This document shows, piece after piece, positions 45,421 to 56,204 of a DNA stretch of 64,000 nucleotides. The stretch lies in assembly GCA_949752735.1 (NCBI GenBank), contig OX457037.1, positions 35,773,871 to 35,837,870 on the forward strand. The letters are read 5' to 3'. A program made the translations under genes and the position numbers. The stretch comes from Lumbricus terrestris (lineage: Eukaryota; Annelida; Clitellata; Crassiclitellata; Lumbricidae). The notes under the pieces were generated by a model. That model did not search any database and was not told the origin of the DNA. It saw nothing but the letters and a program-made list of their open reading frames with translations. How positions within the stretch are numbered: the stretch's first letter is position 1; the number at the start of each line of letters is the position of its first letter.

Positions 45421-46050
45421 GCTAGACGGTTGACATCATGAATTGAGCAATAGGCTAAAAAAAAACAGCATGAGATGACAATCAATGTAGTAAACTTAAC
45501 TAAAGAACACAAAACAAACAAAATAAAAAATATCAGTGCCTATTAGGTTAAAAATCTTTGTAGTCATTAATCAAGTAGTTGTGCAGTAGTGTTTTTGCCC
45601 TTTGTAAACTGGAAGCTTGCTGAACATGATTGGGAAATTATTTATGCATGCTAATGTTATTAGACTCTAACTTGTCAAGTATTGGATTTCTCTTCATGGA
45701 AGCCAACACAGAATTACTTGGCTACTACAACCCCCCCCCCCCCCAAACCGCCCCCAACCCCCGCGCGTGCTCTGGCCCTGCCGTGACGGGTATACAGATG
45801 GATATGGAATGCGCCAGCCAGGCAAAGACGTCTCTTCTTCGTCTTTGAGATTATTTAATCCAATAAAGGTCAGCCGTACAGAGCAATGCTCTCTCGCTCT
45901 CGCTGCTTCGAAGCAGAAAGCATGCAAGATATTTGTTACACGAAGGACCACCGTGGCCTGTCATGGTTTGTTTTTCACGCAGGGTTAGCGATATGCAGTG
46001 CCAGCGTTGACGGACAGGTCGGGGACTTTGCGGCTTCGGCAGGGTCAGCA
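45421..46050. other. No recognised gene; 15-base C run at about 45730
   Basis: The (C)n run is followed by a GC-rich segment open in several frames (45750-45990). I recognise no domain in it. Confidence 0.35.
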
Positions 46051-46055
46051 CGGCT

Positions 46056-46152
46056 TGTGTATATATATATTTGTATATATATACACCCACATATACACTG
46101 GTCGTGTGTATATATATATATATATATAAGTGTGTATATATACGACCAGTGG
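46056..46152. repeat. TA/GT-rich palindrome
   Basis: ACACTGGTCGTGTGTATATA at about 46095-46114 is mirrored by TATATACGACCAGTGG at about 46137-46152, with TATATA between. It could form a hairpin. Confidence 0.75.
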
Positions 46153-47108
46153 AGGTTTATAATTAGGTGCATGCTCCGCAATATTTCTTGCATTCGGGAA
46201 GATAAGCTGGTCTAGAAGTTTGACGATCAACGGAGCACAGCAAATACCCGATTAACATGAGCAAGTAAAGGATTTGTTGGCCAGAAGAGATGCTCTATGG
46301 CTTCTAAGGAGTAGGCTTAGCATCCAGGTTGCAACACAAACCATCCATTCGCACCTTTTTGGGTAATGTTGGAATTCAGACAGGACTTTTTTAACGTGCA
46401 GTTGTACACAAAATGTGCAGTTCTAAATGGATTTGTGCAGTTGTAGAAGCACTCCTGTACAGTTAAAACTAGCAAAAAAGCTCGTTGTCCTGCGATTGGA
46501 AGAAATTTACCATGGAGGATTGGAAAGAAAAAAAGGGGTTCTGCAGTTCTAAAAATTCCTTAAAAACAGCCGTGAATTCAGGGTAGGCTTTTTATGCGCA
46601 TTTGCGATCATCTTGAAGAATTTGTAAAGTCTGGTATACATGTATGGTGTGCAGATCAGGACATGAGAAACAAACATATTCATGCAAAGTTTTGACTGTC
46701 TTATTTTGGTCCTTGACCTTTCTGCAAAAGATGCATTAGTAGTGGCAAGTCAACTGAAGCAAAGTTATCGATGGAATAATGAATTGAATTAATTACAAAT
46801 ATTTGGTTGATTTGTCTAACTTGTCTTTTGTATGATTGCAGCAGAAACCATAAGATTTATGTGATACATGTTCTTGGTTTTAATATCTCATTCGGCTCAG
46901 CATGTATCAGATTAAACTGCAATGTTTCAAACCTCTCAACCATCTTGTTACCACTGACTGTTCACTGTCCAACCATGAGGTTTATGTGGAATGTCTTTTA
47001 ACCAGATTGAGCTGCAATGCTTTTTCAAACCTCTCAGCCATAAAATTTATGTGGAAATCAGCATCTGCTCAGTAGTCAAGTAAAGCATCTTCGTGAGACT
47101 CTTGTAAG
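46153..47108. other. No recognised gene
   Basis: GTGCAGTTGTA/GTGCAGTTCTA phrases recur near 46400-46450. Two phrases ATTAAACTGCAATG and AACCTCTCAACC recur at about 46910-46940 and 47676-47705, suggesting an old duplication. Nothing coding was recognised. Confidence 0.4.
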
Positions 47109-47286
47109 CAGGGCTTAAAGTGGGTGGGAACGGCGTTCCCACTGCTCTCGAAATTCTTGGCTTGCGTTCCCACTGCTTATCATGATGGAACTCCAAAACA
47201 CATGCATTTCAATGCAATTCTTCATCAGCGTTCCCACTGCTCACATTCAGCGTTCCCACTGCTCACCCAAACAACTTTAACCACTG
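47109..47286. mobile_element. hAT-type MITE, 178 bp
   Basis: A perfect 8-bp duplication CTTGTAAG (47101-47108 and 47287-47294) flanks the ends CAGGGCTTAAAGT and ACTTTAACCACTG. The interior has four copies of GCGTTCCCACTGCT. Confidence 0.85.
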
Positions 47287-47336
47287 CTTGTAAGGAGCTA
47301 TATAAATGGCCATTTGCATACCTACATCCCTGCACC

Positions 47337-47672
47337 ATCCATTTTTTTGCCTCAGGGCTCTGTTTTAGGCCTCTTCTCTACATTATCTACAGGGTGGGCT
47401 ATAAAAGTAACTCCTTAAATTCTTATGTTTGACCAAGATATGGACTGAAAACCGTAGAGGGTTACTTTTTATGGCCCACCCTGTATATAACTGAGCTAGG
47501 CCTGCTGCTTTCCATTCTTGAAGTGCTGAGTCAGTAATATGCTGATGGCATCCAGGCTTGTGTCTATTGCGATCTTAAGACTGTCCTCTTTAGCCGAGGT
47601 TGGTTCAGGAGCGCTCCTGAGTAGTAACCTTGACGGGGCACTATATAAATACTGAATGAATACGAACTTGGA
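47337..47672 (+). mobile_element. LINE fragment split by a TA-MITE
   Basis: TGCCTCAGGGCTCTGTTTTA encodes the RT motif PQGSVLG and continues as LLYIIY. After the MITE the sequence goes on as ITEL, then QYADGIQACVYCDL (a degenerate YADD box), and jumps by internal deletion to the ORF end and 3'-UTR (GAGCGCTCCTGAGTAG, GGGGCACTATATAAATACTGAATGAATG). It has a family B-like 3' end and is dead, with a one-base deletion within the PQG box region. Confidence 0.75.
47390..47483. mobile_element. 94-bp TA-MITE nested in LINE
   Basis: The ends CAGGGTGGGCTATAAAAGTA and ACTTTTTATGGCCCACCCTG are inverted repeats of about 24 bp. TA flanks both sides (47388-47389, 47484-47485). Removing it with one TA restores the LINE reading LYIIYITEL. 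Tc1/mariner-type MITE. Confidence 0.85.
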
Positions 47673-48357
47673 CCAGATTAAACTGCAATGCTTTTCAAAC
47701 CTCTCAACCCTCTTGGACTCACTGACTATTCAGTGTCCAACTGTCCAGATCTCGTCATTTTTCGGCATACGCTTTTCTCTTGACTTCCCATCCTCTCTAA
47801 AATTCGGCGACTGATTCTTAATCTAGGCTGTGCCAACTCTTTGCAATGGACTATTAAAGCATCCACCGCCGCCACCATCACTTTGTTAATTCTCTCTATT
47901 GTCTTCAATTTCACCACCTGCCTTCTTTACTTAGACAAAAGCTTCTAAAACCAAGAAGTAGTTGTTTTAAAAATCTCAGTTCTCCAGGGTGAGGGCAGTG
48001 CATTTCCTTTTTGGTCACTAGGCAGTTCACCTAGGTCAGAAAATGAATCGTGCTGTTCAGAGGTCTCTCTCTGTGGTCCGTATGAACTGGTGTTTATGTG
48101 CATACGTTGGTTAAGTGCATAGGTTCAAGGCGGTCCTGAGGGTATGCACCGAAGCTGCTTAAGTGTACTTGCAGCCGGCAAAAATCATCTGTCATTAATA
48201 TTTTATGCTCGGAGTCGTCGCACCCGATCCTTCAGGAGCTTAAACATTAATTAGGATGAATGAAAAACTGTGGCTAATTATAGTTATAATTACTACCTGT
48301 GTTATTATATTATTATTTCTATTATTATTGCTTTTATGTTTGTTTGTTTGCGCACCT
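47673..48357. other. No recognised gene
   Basis: Partial duplicate of 46.9 kb phrases at the left edge, otherwise featureless. Confidence 0.4.
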
Positions 48358-48553
48358 GTTATAGTGCCCCTTCAAACTCCCTACTTGGGCGATTCCGACT
48401 ACAGACACTGAATCGGAGTTTCACGCCGAAGCGCTGAGCAATTGCGAGTGAGGGACTTGCCCAAGGTCCCTACGCGGCGACTTGAGGTGGATTCGAACCT
48501 GCAACCCTACGGCTGCAGGGCAACAAACATACCCACTACACTACCATGCCCTA
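48358..48553 (-). mobile_element. tRNA-derived SINE, copy 4
   Basis: Reverse-oriented copy: TATAGTGCCCCTTCAAAC left end, GGAGTTTCACGCCGAAGCGC body, GGATTCGAACC B-box complement, CACTACACTACCATGCCC head complement. Confidence 0.88.
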
Positions 48554-48667
48554 CAATATAATTATTATTTTATAATTATTGCGTGTGGAAGGTCAATAGA
48601 TTTGAATGTGAAGCTCAGGGCAGTTGTGTGTAAAAGAACATGCTCTAAGCCCCTACAAAGTGAGCAA

Positions 48668-48757
48668 ACTCACTTTTAAAAGTTCCTCTTTAGCAGCATT
48701 TGGTTCGGGAGCACTGCTGAGTAGTAACCTCAATGGGTGCTATATAAATCATCGTAA
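48668..48757 (+). mobile_element. LINE family B 3'-end fragment
   Basis: TTTAAAAGTTCCTCTTTAGC, GGTTCGGGAGCACTGCTGAG and GGGTGCTATATAAATCATCG match family B 3' ends. It runs directly into the GAAT microsatellite that serves as its tail. Confidence 0.7.
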
Positions 48758-49092
48758 TGAATGAATGAATGAATGGATGGATGGATGGATGAATGAATGA
48801 ATGAATGAGTGAATGAATGAATAAGCGAATGAATGGATGAATGAATGAATGAATGGATGAATGAATGGATGGATGAATGAATGGATGAATGAGTGAGCGA
48901 ACGAATAAATGAATGAGTGAATGAATGAGTGAATGAATGAATGAGTGAATGAATGAGTGGATGAATGAATGAATGAATGTGTGAATGAATGAATGAGTGA
49001 ATGAATGGATGAATGAATGAATGAACGAACGAATGAACGAATGAATGAATGAGTGAATGAATGAATGAGTGAATGAATGAATGAATGAATGG
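48758..49092. repeat. GAAT tetranucleotide microsatellite
   Basis: About 335 bp of (GAAT)n with GGAT, GAGT and GAAC variants, extending from a LINE 3' tail. Confidence 0.95.
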
Positions 49093-49282
49093 ACTCAGAC
49101 TCGAGTTCATGCTGGCTGCATGCGTGCAAACCAAGTGCATTTACTGATCAGCTAGTGCTGGGCTATAGCAAGTATAGAGAAGAAAACTATTGTCCATATT
49201 TCACAAGCCTATAGATGTTGTACATTTTGACTGTTGTCCAATTTATCACTTTCGTTATCTGTCTTTTTAAATTACACCACCA

Positions 49283-49440
49283 CCATCATCGTCATCTTCA
49301 TCATCATCTTTGCATCCACTTGCATGCCATCATTCATTGCATTATCATCATCATCATCATCATCTTCATCATCATCTTTGCATCCACTTGCGTGCCATCA
49401 TTCATTGTATTATCATCGTCATCTTGTCATTCTCGTCGGT
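49283..49440. repeat. Tandem duplication of ~68 bp with CAT repeats
   Basis: The phrase CATCATCATCTTTGCATCCA, CTTGCATGCCATCATTCATTG occurs at about 49302 and again at about 49370. (CAT)n runs precede both. Confidence 0.85.
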
Positions 49441-50216
49441 AATTTTATCATTCATTTCATTTTCACTTTGTTCATCTTCCTCTTCCCTTTGGTTTGTCAT
49501 CATCATTCATCCAATACAAACCTGTATTTCCTGTCTGTCCATTATCACAGGCATCATCATTTTTCTCTCTCGAAGTCGAACGTAGATACGCATTCAATTC
49601 GTTCGGGTTTCTGCCGGCGGTCGTGGTATATACGCCGTGTCATTTGATGGAAAGATTGATTATCCAGAAAGAATTCTGTGGAATTTAGTTGCTTTGGTAA
49701 CCAGTGATGTCTTTCGAATCGCCAGGTAACAAGAGATTGTGGAGGAATTGCATTTTGACTTTGACGGTATACCATGGTTGATTCGCCAAATGGATGCTGT
49801 GGAAGGCATCGAGGTCTGGCAGCCGGTGCAGTGGTGGTGGTGGTGGTGGTGGTGGTGGAGATGGCGGAAGACCTGGAAATTCATGTTTAGTGTCCAATCA
49901 ATCACTTGCCATCAGTTAAGCACAGATGGAAGGGATTACTACATGTTCGGAGAAAATTATGTCTGTTTGGCAAACGCAGAAACTATGTACCAATTTGTAT
50001 TATAGTACGCATTTTATGCACGTATCACTGATTTGTCCCGTGACGTCGGCATGCGCAATAAATCTGCAGAGCAGCTGAATGCTGCTGCATATTATGACAG
50101 CACAACTGCCACGACAGCAGCAATAACTGTTGCAACAACAGTGAACTAACAATCCCCTAATTTTAAATTATTCCCTTTATAATTTGGTTTGCAGGCTATA
50201 TCAGGCTCCAGTTAAA
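49441..50216. other. No recognised gene; (GGT)n at about 49831-49858
   Basis: Overlapping short frames on both strands; no domain. The GGT run would encode polytryptophan or polyproline by frame, which argues against coding. Confidence 0.4.
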
Positions 50217-50566
50217 TTCATTCATTCATTGGATGCATTAAATATAGCATCTCTTCAATGGGCTATTCAGAGGTGCTCCCAGCCTCAGCGCGGCCAAATA
50301 AAACTGTCTTGAGATGAGAGGGGAAAGCCTGAGAAGGTTTTTTACAAAGATAGCGGAGGGTCAGAGGAAGACCATTCCAGGTTGAGGGTCCTACCACCGA
50401 GAAAGTACGGTTCTGCATAGTGGAAGTTCAAGCAAAAGGGACTGAGAGCAGACTTTGTTCAGTCGAATGAAGGGAGTGGAAATGGTGAGAACTAAGAGTA
50501 GGGCTACTGTAACAGAGCTCACAAAAGTAGGGAAGAGCAAGAGATCCTATACTCAATTCGCTGCTT
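50217..50566 (-). mobile_element. LINE family B-like 3'-end fragment
   Basis: TTCATTCATT tail, then TAGCATCTCTTCAATGGGCT and CAGAGGTGCTCCCAGCC. The body parallels 21.17-21.49 kb (CCTACCACCGAGAAAGTACGG, TCTGCATAGTGGAAGTTC). A degenerate minus-strand C-terminus. Confidence 0.8.
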
Positions 50567-51220
50567 GAGTGGGATACCTTATCTTTCCCTACTTGTCAGG
50601 CACACATTCTTTTCCCAATTGTCTCTACTTCCTTGAGAGCATGATTTTCTCTACTGGCCTATCTCATCTTAGTGGTCCGTTTGAAGAAGATGAAAGTGGG
50701 TTGACTATTTTCAGTAACAAACAGCCTACTGCTGCTTCTCAACTGTGGTGAACATGATAGAATGGCTGTGCTTCTCATCAGATCTAAAAAAACTATATTG
50801 CCACGTAAGCTTACAGGCCAAAATGGTAAATGCATCTCAATATTGTGTTCTTGCTTTCGTTTGAACTATAAATGTGTCTTGAACTAGGGATTGTTGACCA
50901 TAGCGTTTGATATTCTATTTTAATCAAACTGCAGTTTTAATTAGCCATCTCATAATTGTCACCGTTTAGTGTCGTTAATTATAGGTAGGGGCCATTGTCC
51001 ACGGGCCCGGCTAGGTTGTTACGCCACTGCCCATATCCAACTGACTTCACGCCTTTTGAAACAATACGAAGCATTGTTAAGCTACACTCTAACATTATGT
51101 CACAATCACAGCACATCTCTTTTGTATCTTTTAAGAAATATTATGGCACAGTACTCTAAAGACTTCAATTATGATATTACTGAGAGCTAGGGAATATATC
51201 ACTCTTCCCGAGTAGACCTT
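50567..51220. other. No recognised gene
   Basis: No motif or element end. Confidence 0.4.
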
Positions 51221-51760
51221 TCTTTGCGTGGCACAGCTGCCCTGATGAACGTAATTAGATCCCGCCCGTGGAAAAGCAAATCCGCAAGTCCTCAAGACAT
51301 ACTTTTCCCTCTCTCCAAGGTCCGCTGTGTTTCGACTGTCCGCAGATGTTCAACAGTTCGCCTATATTTGCAAATTCAGGCGCTGAGTAGACGTGATTAT
51401 GGACGAAATCCTGCGACGCCCGACCGCCCGCCCGGTCGCTGTTAATGGTCGCCTCCGTCGTCCTGTTAACCTTTGCTATTTTGTCTTCATTTGAATGCAT
51501 ATGCCAAACGACCGCATTATGCAGAAGCCGCGCAGATATTACTGTTTATGATTTCTCATTCGCATGGGACAACATCGCCCCCGCTCCCCCCCCCGCGACA
51601 CACTCGGCTGAGAGACGCCCACAAACTCACACGCTGCTGCTGTGGCCGTCAAACCTCTAAGCACCGGCCACGTTGACCGCCCCTACCCCGCCCGTCCCCG
51701 CCTGCCGTACCTTATGTGGAATTCGGTCGTTTGTCATCGTGACTGAGGAGCTGATATCGC
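51221..51760. promoter_or_regulatory. CpG-dense islet
   Basis: CG-rich segment with CGACGCCCGACCGCCCGCCC and CCCGCCCGTCCCCGCC. Open stretches of 60-80 codons overlap on both strands without recognisable motifs. It may be regulatory or an unrecognised exon. Confidence 0.2.
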
Positions 51761-52312
51761 GAAAGCACCGTAGGGAACTAGTCCGTCGCTGTTGGCACTT
51801 CCTTAAGCGGGTCTTAGCATCTGAATAACGAGATCTCTTTCAGACCGGCGGCTGCTTCGCTACCAAAAGCTGCTTTTCACGATAGCGATACTATACGGCG
51901 GCAGCGTCGTCCTCCTGCTGGGCGCTCCTCCTTTGAAAGCGAAGCCACAGCGTTGTTGCGTCTCTCGTCGGCCACTTGTGCTTGGACCTGCGTAGAGACA
52001 ATAATCCGTGTTATCTTGGCGACTGGTCCACGAGGAGTGCTGTGCTGTCTTGCCTGGTGTGGTGTAATGCCATTTCTCTAGTTGCTGGTGTTTTGTGATC
52101 TGTGCTGTTTGCATTCAGGGTGTCGTGCAAGATCGTTAGAACTGATCAATGCGATGAGTCACTGAATGGTCGGTCGTCTGATTTCAGAAAAATTAAGCCA
52201 TGAAAAGCAAAGTATGAAATGATTGAAGAGGGTAAAGCTTTTGTTACTGGGTTTTTTGTATCTGTGGTCTTGAATCTGGCATGAGGTATGACTCGGAAAT
52301 TGCCCCAGTGCC
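51761..52312. other. No recognised gene
   Basis: No motif recognised; moderate GC to about 51990. Confidence 0.4.
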
Positions 52313-52383
52313 ATGTATATATATAATATATAATTATATGTATATATATATAATTATATATTATATATATATAATTATATTGC
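52313..52383. repeat. AT-rich microsatellite
   Basis: Imperfect (TA)n with ATAATTATAT palindromes. Confidence 0.9.
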
Positions 52384-52642
52384 CCAATTTGTTTTAATTA
52401 TGGTCAGCAGATATACTGATGTATCCATCCTATAGATGGTATATATAAAGATGTCAATTGATGCCTGTGAAGATGCTTTTGCTTTGATGCTAAAATTGTG
52501 TTTTCCTCAGAGAAATGTAGGAAATAATGTTGCACACTGCATGCCTGGTTTGCATACAAGCTAAGTAGAGATCAGACTGGGCGAGTGGTCACAGGAGGAT
52601 ATGTAGCAAATTACCGGTACGTCATGTGTCGATGAGGATTGT

Positions 52643-53429
52643 TGGACATTATCCCCCAGACATTGTCCTTCCATCGCACAAAAGCCCCCGGACAAAATCC
52701 TCTCCTCCCCCGATTTTTGCGTAGAACATTATCCCCCGGACAAAATCCCCCTCTGTGCATTTAGTCTGTTTCTTTCATGTGGTTTTTAAAGCTTACCGGT
52801 AATTGCCCTGGTTTTGATCGCTGTGTCAACTTACTAATGCCATCACCGATAAGACTTACTAGTAGGCTTGCAGCCATTCAGATGCAAACTAAAGATTTGT
52901 TAGCGTCATTTAGTTATTTATTTCTAACACAAAGAGTTGTTAGGTACACAATTACGACCTTTTAATGCTGCTTGCGACTTAAGTTAGAGACTTCCAGATG
53001 TTCTTAACATCCAAACAAATATATATTTCCCATGAAGGGAGGAACTACATCCGTCAGGAACATTGGACGACTAGTGTAATAAATCAATAATATATAATTA
53101 TGGGCATATTTCGACCTATGATCTTAATGCCTATCGATATGCTAGTATATAGACCTACCTTAACATATTCTTATAGATTTTTATGTATAATTTTCATGTA
53201 TAATATACAAATATAAGCCTTAACATAGTCTAACAATTTTCAACTGTGATGTCTAAATGTAGACCCTATGGATATTCGCCTTAATTAACATAGGCCTATT
53301 CTTATAGTTTTTGCACCATTTTCAGGTGATGGTATCATAGACTGAGGGGGATAATGTCCTACTCTGGGGGTATAATGTCCAGGGGGGAATAATGTCCGGG
53401 GGGGATAATGTCCAGGGGGATAATGTCCA
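52643..53429. mobile_element. Foldback-like element with GGACATTATCCCCC subrepeats
   Basis: The left end (from TGGACATTATCCCCC at 52643) has about four copies of a GACAtTATCCCCCG-like unit to 52755. The right end (53345-53429) has about five inverted copies (GGGGGATAATGTCC). About 590 bp of non-repetitive DNA lies between. Arms made of tandem subrepeats in opposite orientation match the foldback architecture. No target duplication or protein was found. Confidence 0.6.
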
Positions 53430-53927
53430 TTTCCCGCCGATGACAAAGGTCCTCTGCTTTCACCGATATTTTGAAAAGGGAACTGATCCACTTTTTCTTA
53501 ATTATTTGGGTCATGTGAATGAGCTTGTTCTGTTAGTTATGAATGTTTGGCAGTAAGTAAGTGGTTCATTTCTTAATGTACCACATGTCCATCAGCTCAG
53601 CAAGCAATTGCAGGTGATCAAATCTTTTGACTTGGACACTTTTTTTACTCACTTGTGATGCGAAGCAGCATAGAAATTTTTAATACTGTTTCATGGACAG
53701 TGCATATGAAATAGCTATCTTCTTTTACTTGATGAGAAAGAACACTTCTAAATTTATTTTTATATAAGCTGCATTTTATAGCCATCATTTTCTGACATTT
53801 GAATTTCTTATGTCCACTGAGGTCTTAATGTTCCAGTCAGAATGTGCCACTGTGCCAGATCATTACTAAGAAAAAACCACTATTGCTGATGTGTGCATGA
53901 TTATAGCAGGACACTGAACTTTACTTT
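53430..53927. other. No recognised gene
   Basis: AT-rich; nothing specific. Confidence 0.4.
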
Positions 53928-54130
53928 GTGGGGTATGGTGGCGTAGGGGTGTGTTCAGTGCCTTGAAGCTGGAAGGTTGCAAGTTCGAATCCACCTTAAG
54001 CTGCTATGCAGGGACCCTGAGCAAATCCTTCACTTGCAATTGCTAATGCGCTTCGATGTGAAATTCCGATCAAGTGTTTGCACTTTTGTTGGAAGCACAT
54101 CTGAGTAGAAATCTTGAAGGGGCACTATAA
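53928..54130 (+). mobile_element. tRNA-derived SINE, copy 5
   Basis: Head GTATGGTGGCGTAGGGGTG, B box AAGTTCGAATCC, body GCTAATGCGCTTCG, tail GGAAGCACATCTGAGTAG and GGGGCACTATAA. Followed head-to-tail by copy 6. Confidence 0.88.
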
Positions 54131-54295
54131 GCGTGGTGATGTAGTGGTGGTGTTGGTGCCTTGAAGCCGGATGGTTCTAGGTTCGAATCCACCTCAAACC
54201 GCCACATAGGGACCTTGAGCAAATCCTTCACTCGCACTTGAGCAGGTGCTTCGGCATGAAACTCTGATACGCTGAAAGGGCTCTATAGAAATGGA
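54131..54295 (+). mobile_element. tRNA-derived SINE, copy 6
   Basis: Head GTGGTGATGTAGTGGTGG, B box GGTTCGAATCC, body GCAGGTGCTTCGGCATGAA. The tail is shortened: the ~30-bp GGGAGCGCCTCTGAG segment is missing between ATACGCTGAAAG and GGGCTCTATAG. It ends in a (AAAT)n run. Confidence 0.85.
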
Positions 54296-54311
54296 GAAAT
54301 AAATAAATAAA

Positions 54312-54430
54312 TAACAGGTACTCATACATACATGCATACATACATACATACATACATACATATTACATACCGTAGTATACAACTATACATGCATACATAC
54401 ATAGGCCTACATACCGTAGTATACATACAC
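54312..54430. repeat. TACA microsatellite
   Basis: (CATA)n run with two copies of a TACATACCGTAGTATAC phrase. Confidence 0.85.
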
Positions 54431-54944
54431 ACTTAATGTGACACATTTTTAAGTAACTCACGAAAGTGCTGAACATTTAATCTGGTGATGTTCTGGAATG
54501 GAATGGTCAGTTGTTCAATTCAATGAATATTTGCTGGTGTGAGGATACGACGATTCCTTAGATCTGAAAACATCGCTGTTTAGTCAGTCTACGCAGGTGT
54601 GGCTTCGGTTATTGGCTGCTTTGAACCTCTGCCAACTCATTATCCGCTTCCACCACCAGTGTCGTTAGTTTTCCACCGCGTCTTCCATCATCTCCGGCGT
54701 CCGCTGATCCTCATCTGTCTTACTGACTTCGGTCACTCTATAGCTTCAGCGTCTGCAGGGTCATTCTTGACGGGTGTAGGGTCAGACGACCGGGAATTGG
54801 CATCCGGAAGCCTTAGACAACGGACGCGGCTCTGGCTACTTAGGAATGGAGAACGCAAGGCACCCTCAACCTTACCACTGTCTTCCTTCTACGATCGGCT
54901 TGATGGCTTGCAGTGTTTTATATTTTTAATGTTTAATGTTATGC
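54431..54944. other. No recognised gene; GC-richer stretch open on + strand
   Basis: The + strand is open from about 54599 to 54985 (128 codons), GC-richer than its surroundings, but it runs into a LINE tail at 54945. I recognise no domain. It may be the decayed body of that LINE or unrelated sequence. Confidence 0.3.
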
Positions 54945-55037
54945 TCCTTTCTCGCTTAAAAACTGCCTTATTTAGCTGTTGTTGAACTGGGAGCGCTTCT
55001 GAGTGGATTATCTTGAAGGTGCGCTATATGAAAAGTC

Positions 55038-55070
<33 letters not shown>

Positions 55071-55078
55071 TATAATAA
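54945..55078 (+). mobile_element. LINE 3'-end fragment with (AAT)n tail
   Basis: CTCGCTTAAAAACTGCCTTA encodes LKTALF, the typical C-terminus. GGGAGCGCTTCTGAGTGG and GGTGCGCTATATGAAA form the 3'-UTR, and (AAT)n from 55038 the tail. Confidence 0.65.
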
Positions 55079-55084
55079 TAGTTA

Positions 55085-55852
55085 TTGTAATTGATGATAA
55101 CATAACATTTATTCAGCAACCAACTCATTCATTACAGAAAGTACAATTATACATTATGTAATCTAATATGTCGGCTTACCCAGGAGACCCAAAAGGGGCC
55201 TAAGGTCCCGCTAGCCAGGGCCACCTGAGAGAATTGGGTTAGAAATATGCAGCCCGGCTGACTGGAAAATGAAGTAGCTTCATGAGCAATAAATTCTTAA
55301 CTAGCATAATATATACAAACAAAAAGATGAGTTAGGAGAGTAGAGTAAAATTAGTGCAGTTAAATACATGGAAACAAGTGCACACTCCCATATTAAGGTG
55401 ACAAGTTTATGTTTACATTCCTTGTTGGACGGAGGCAGAAAACTCCCGTTTTAAAAGATGAAGAGACGGCAGGGGGCGAATATCAAGAGGAATACTAGGC
55501 CTATTTCATGTTCTTGATCCTATACATTTCATAGATGCAAACCTTGTATTAGTGCGGGCAAAGGGAATATAAGAAGGGTTAGTATTTCTCAAGCAATGCT
55601 CTTGAATATAAGTGCTGAATTTGAAATAATCTCTATAGCTAGCTGGTAGTTGAGTATGAGTATATCGATACATAAATATTCCAATTTGTAATTGCCTTAG
55701 TTGGCATGGTAGTAGTATTTTCAGGTCTAAGAATTCTGTTTTTGTGTGGGCTCCATAAGGGATTTTTGCAACAAATCAAATCGTATTGCTCGTTTTTGGA
55801 GGTCAAGAAGTTTCGAGAGGTTTGACTTACATGCAGATGCCCACACTATGTT
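55085..55852 (-). mobile_element. LINE family D fragment (C-terminal coding part and 3'-UTR)
   Basis: The minus strand reads VNIVWASACKSNLSKL, LLDLQKRAIRFDLL, then in another frame IGIFMYRYTHTQLPASYRDY, FKFSTYIQEHCLRNTNPSY, PFARTNTRFASMKCIGSRT. These are the C-terminal motifs (LQKRAIR, N-x-R-x-S-like box, RT-x-x) of non-LTR retrotransposon ORF2. The 3'-UTR, with GGAGACCCAAAAGGGGCCTA and GGTCCCGCTAG, resembles 58.86 and 45.36 kb. A frameshift and stops show it is dead. It ends at a GAT microsatellite. Confidence 0.8.
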
Positions 55853-55854
55853 CA

Positions 55855-55940
55855 CATGATGATGATGACGACGATGGTGATGGCGATGATAATGATGATG
55901 ATCATGATGACGATGATGATGATGACGACGACGAAGAGGA
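55855..55940. repeat. GAT/GAC trinucleotide microsatellite
   Basis: Imperfect (GAT)n with GAC and GGT variants. Confidence 0.92.
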
Positions 55941-56046
55941 TCGACTTCATTCAAGGAGGATACCAAACTGACTCTAAGAAATTTTGCATGAATTGTGTCA
56001 GTTAATACAACAATGATGAATAGGAATGGTTGTTCGCTGTTAGTTG

Positions 56047-56077
<31 letters not shown>

Positions 56078-56203
56078 GTTATATATATTATATAGTTATA
56101 TATAATATATAGTTATATGTATATATTATATAGTTTTATATATATTATATAGTTATATATATATATATTATAGTTATATATATATTATAGTTATATAATA
56201 TAT
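56047..56203. repeat. AT-rich tandem repeat
   Basis: (TA)n, then repeats of TATATTATATAGTTATATA (about 18-28 bp). Similar sequence also lies between the two adjacent mariner-type elements (56782-56806), so they inserted into one TA-rich array. Confidence 0.85.
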
Positions 56204-56204
56204 A

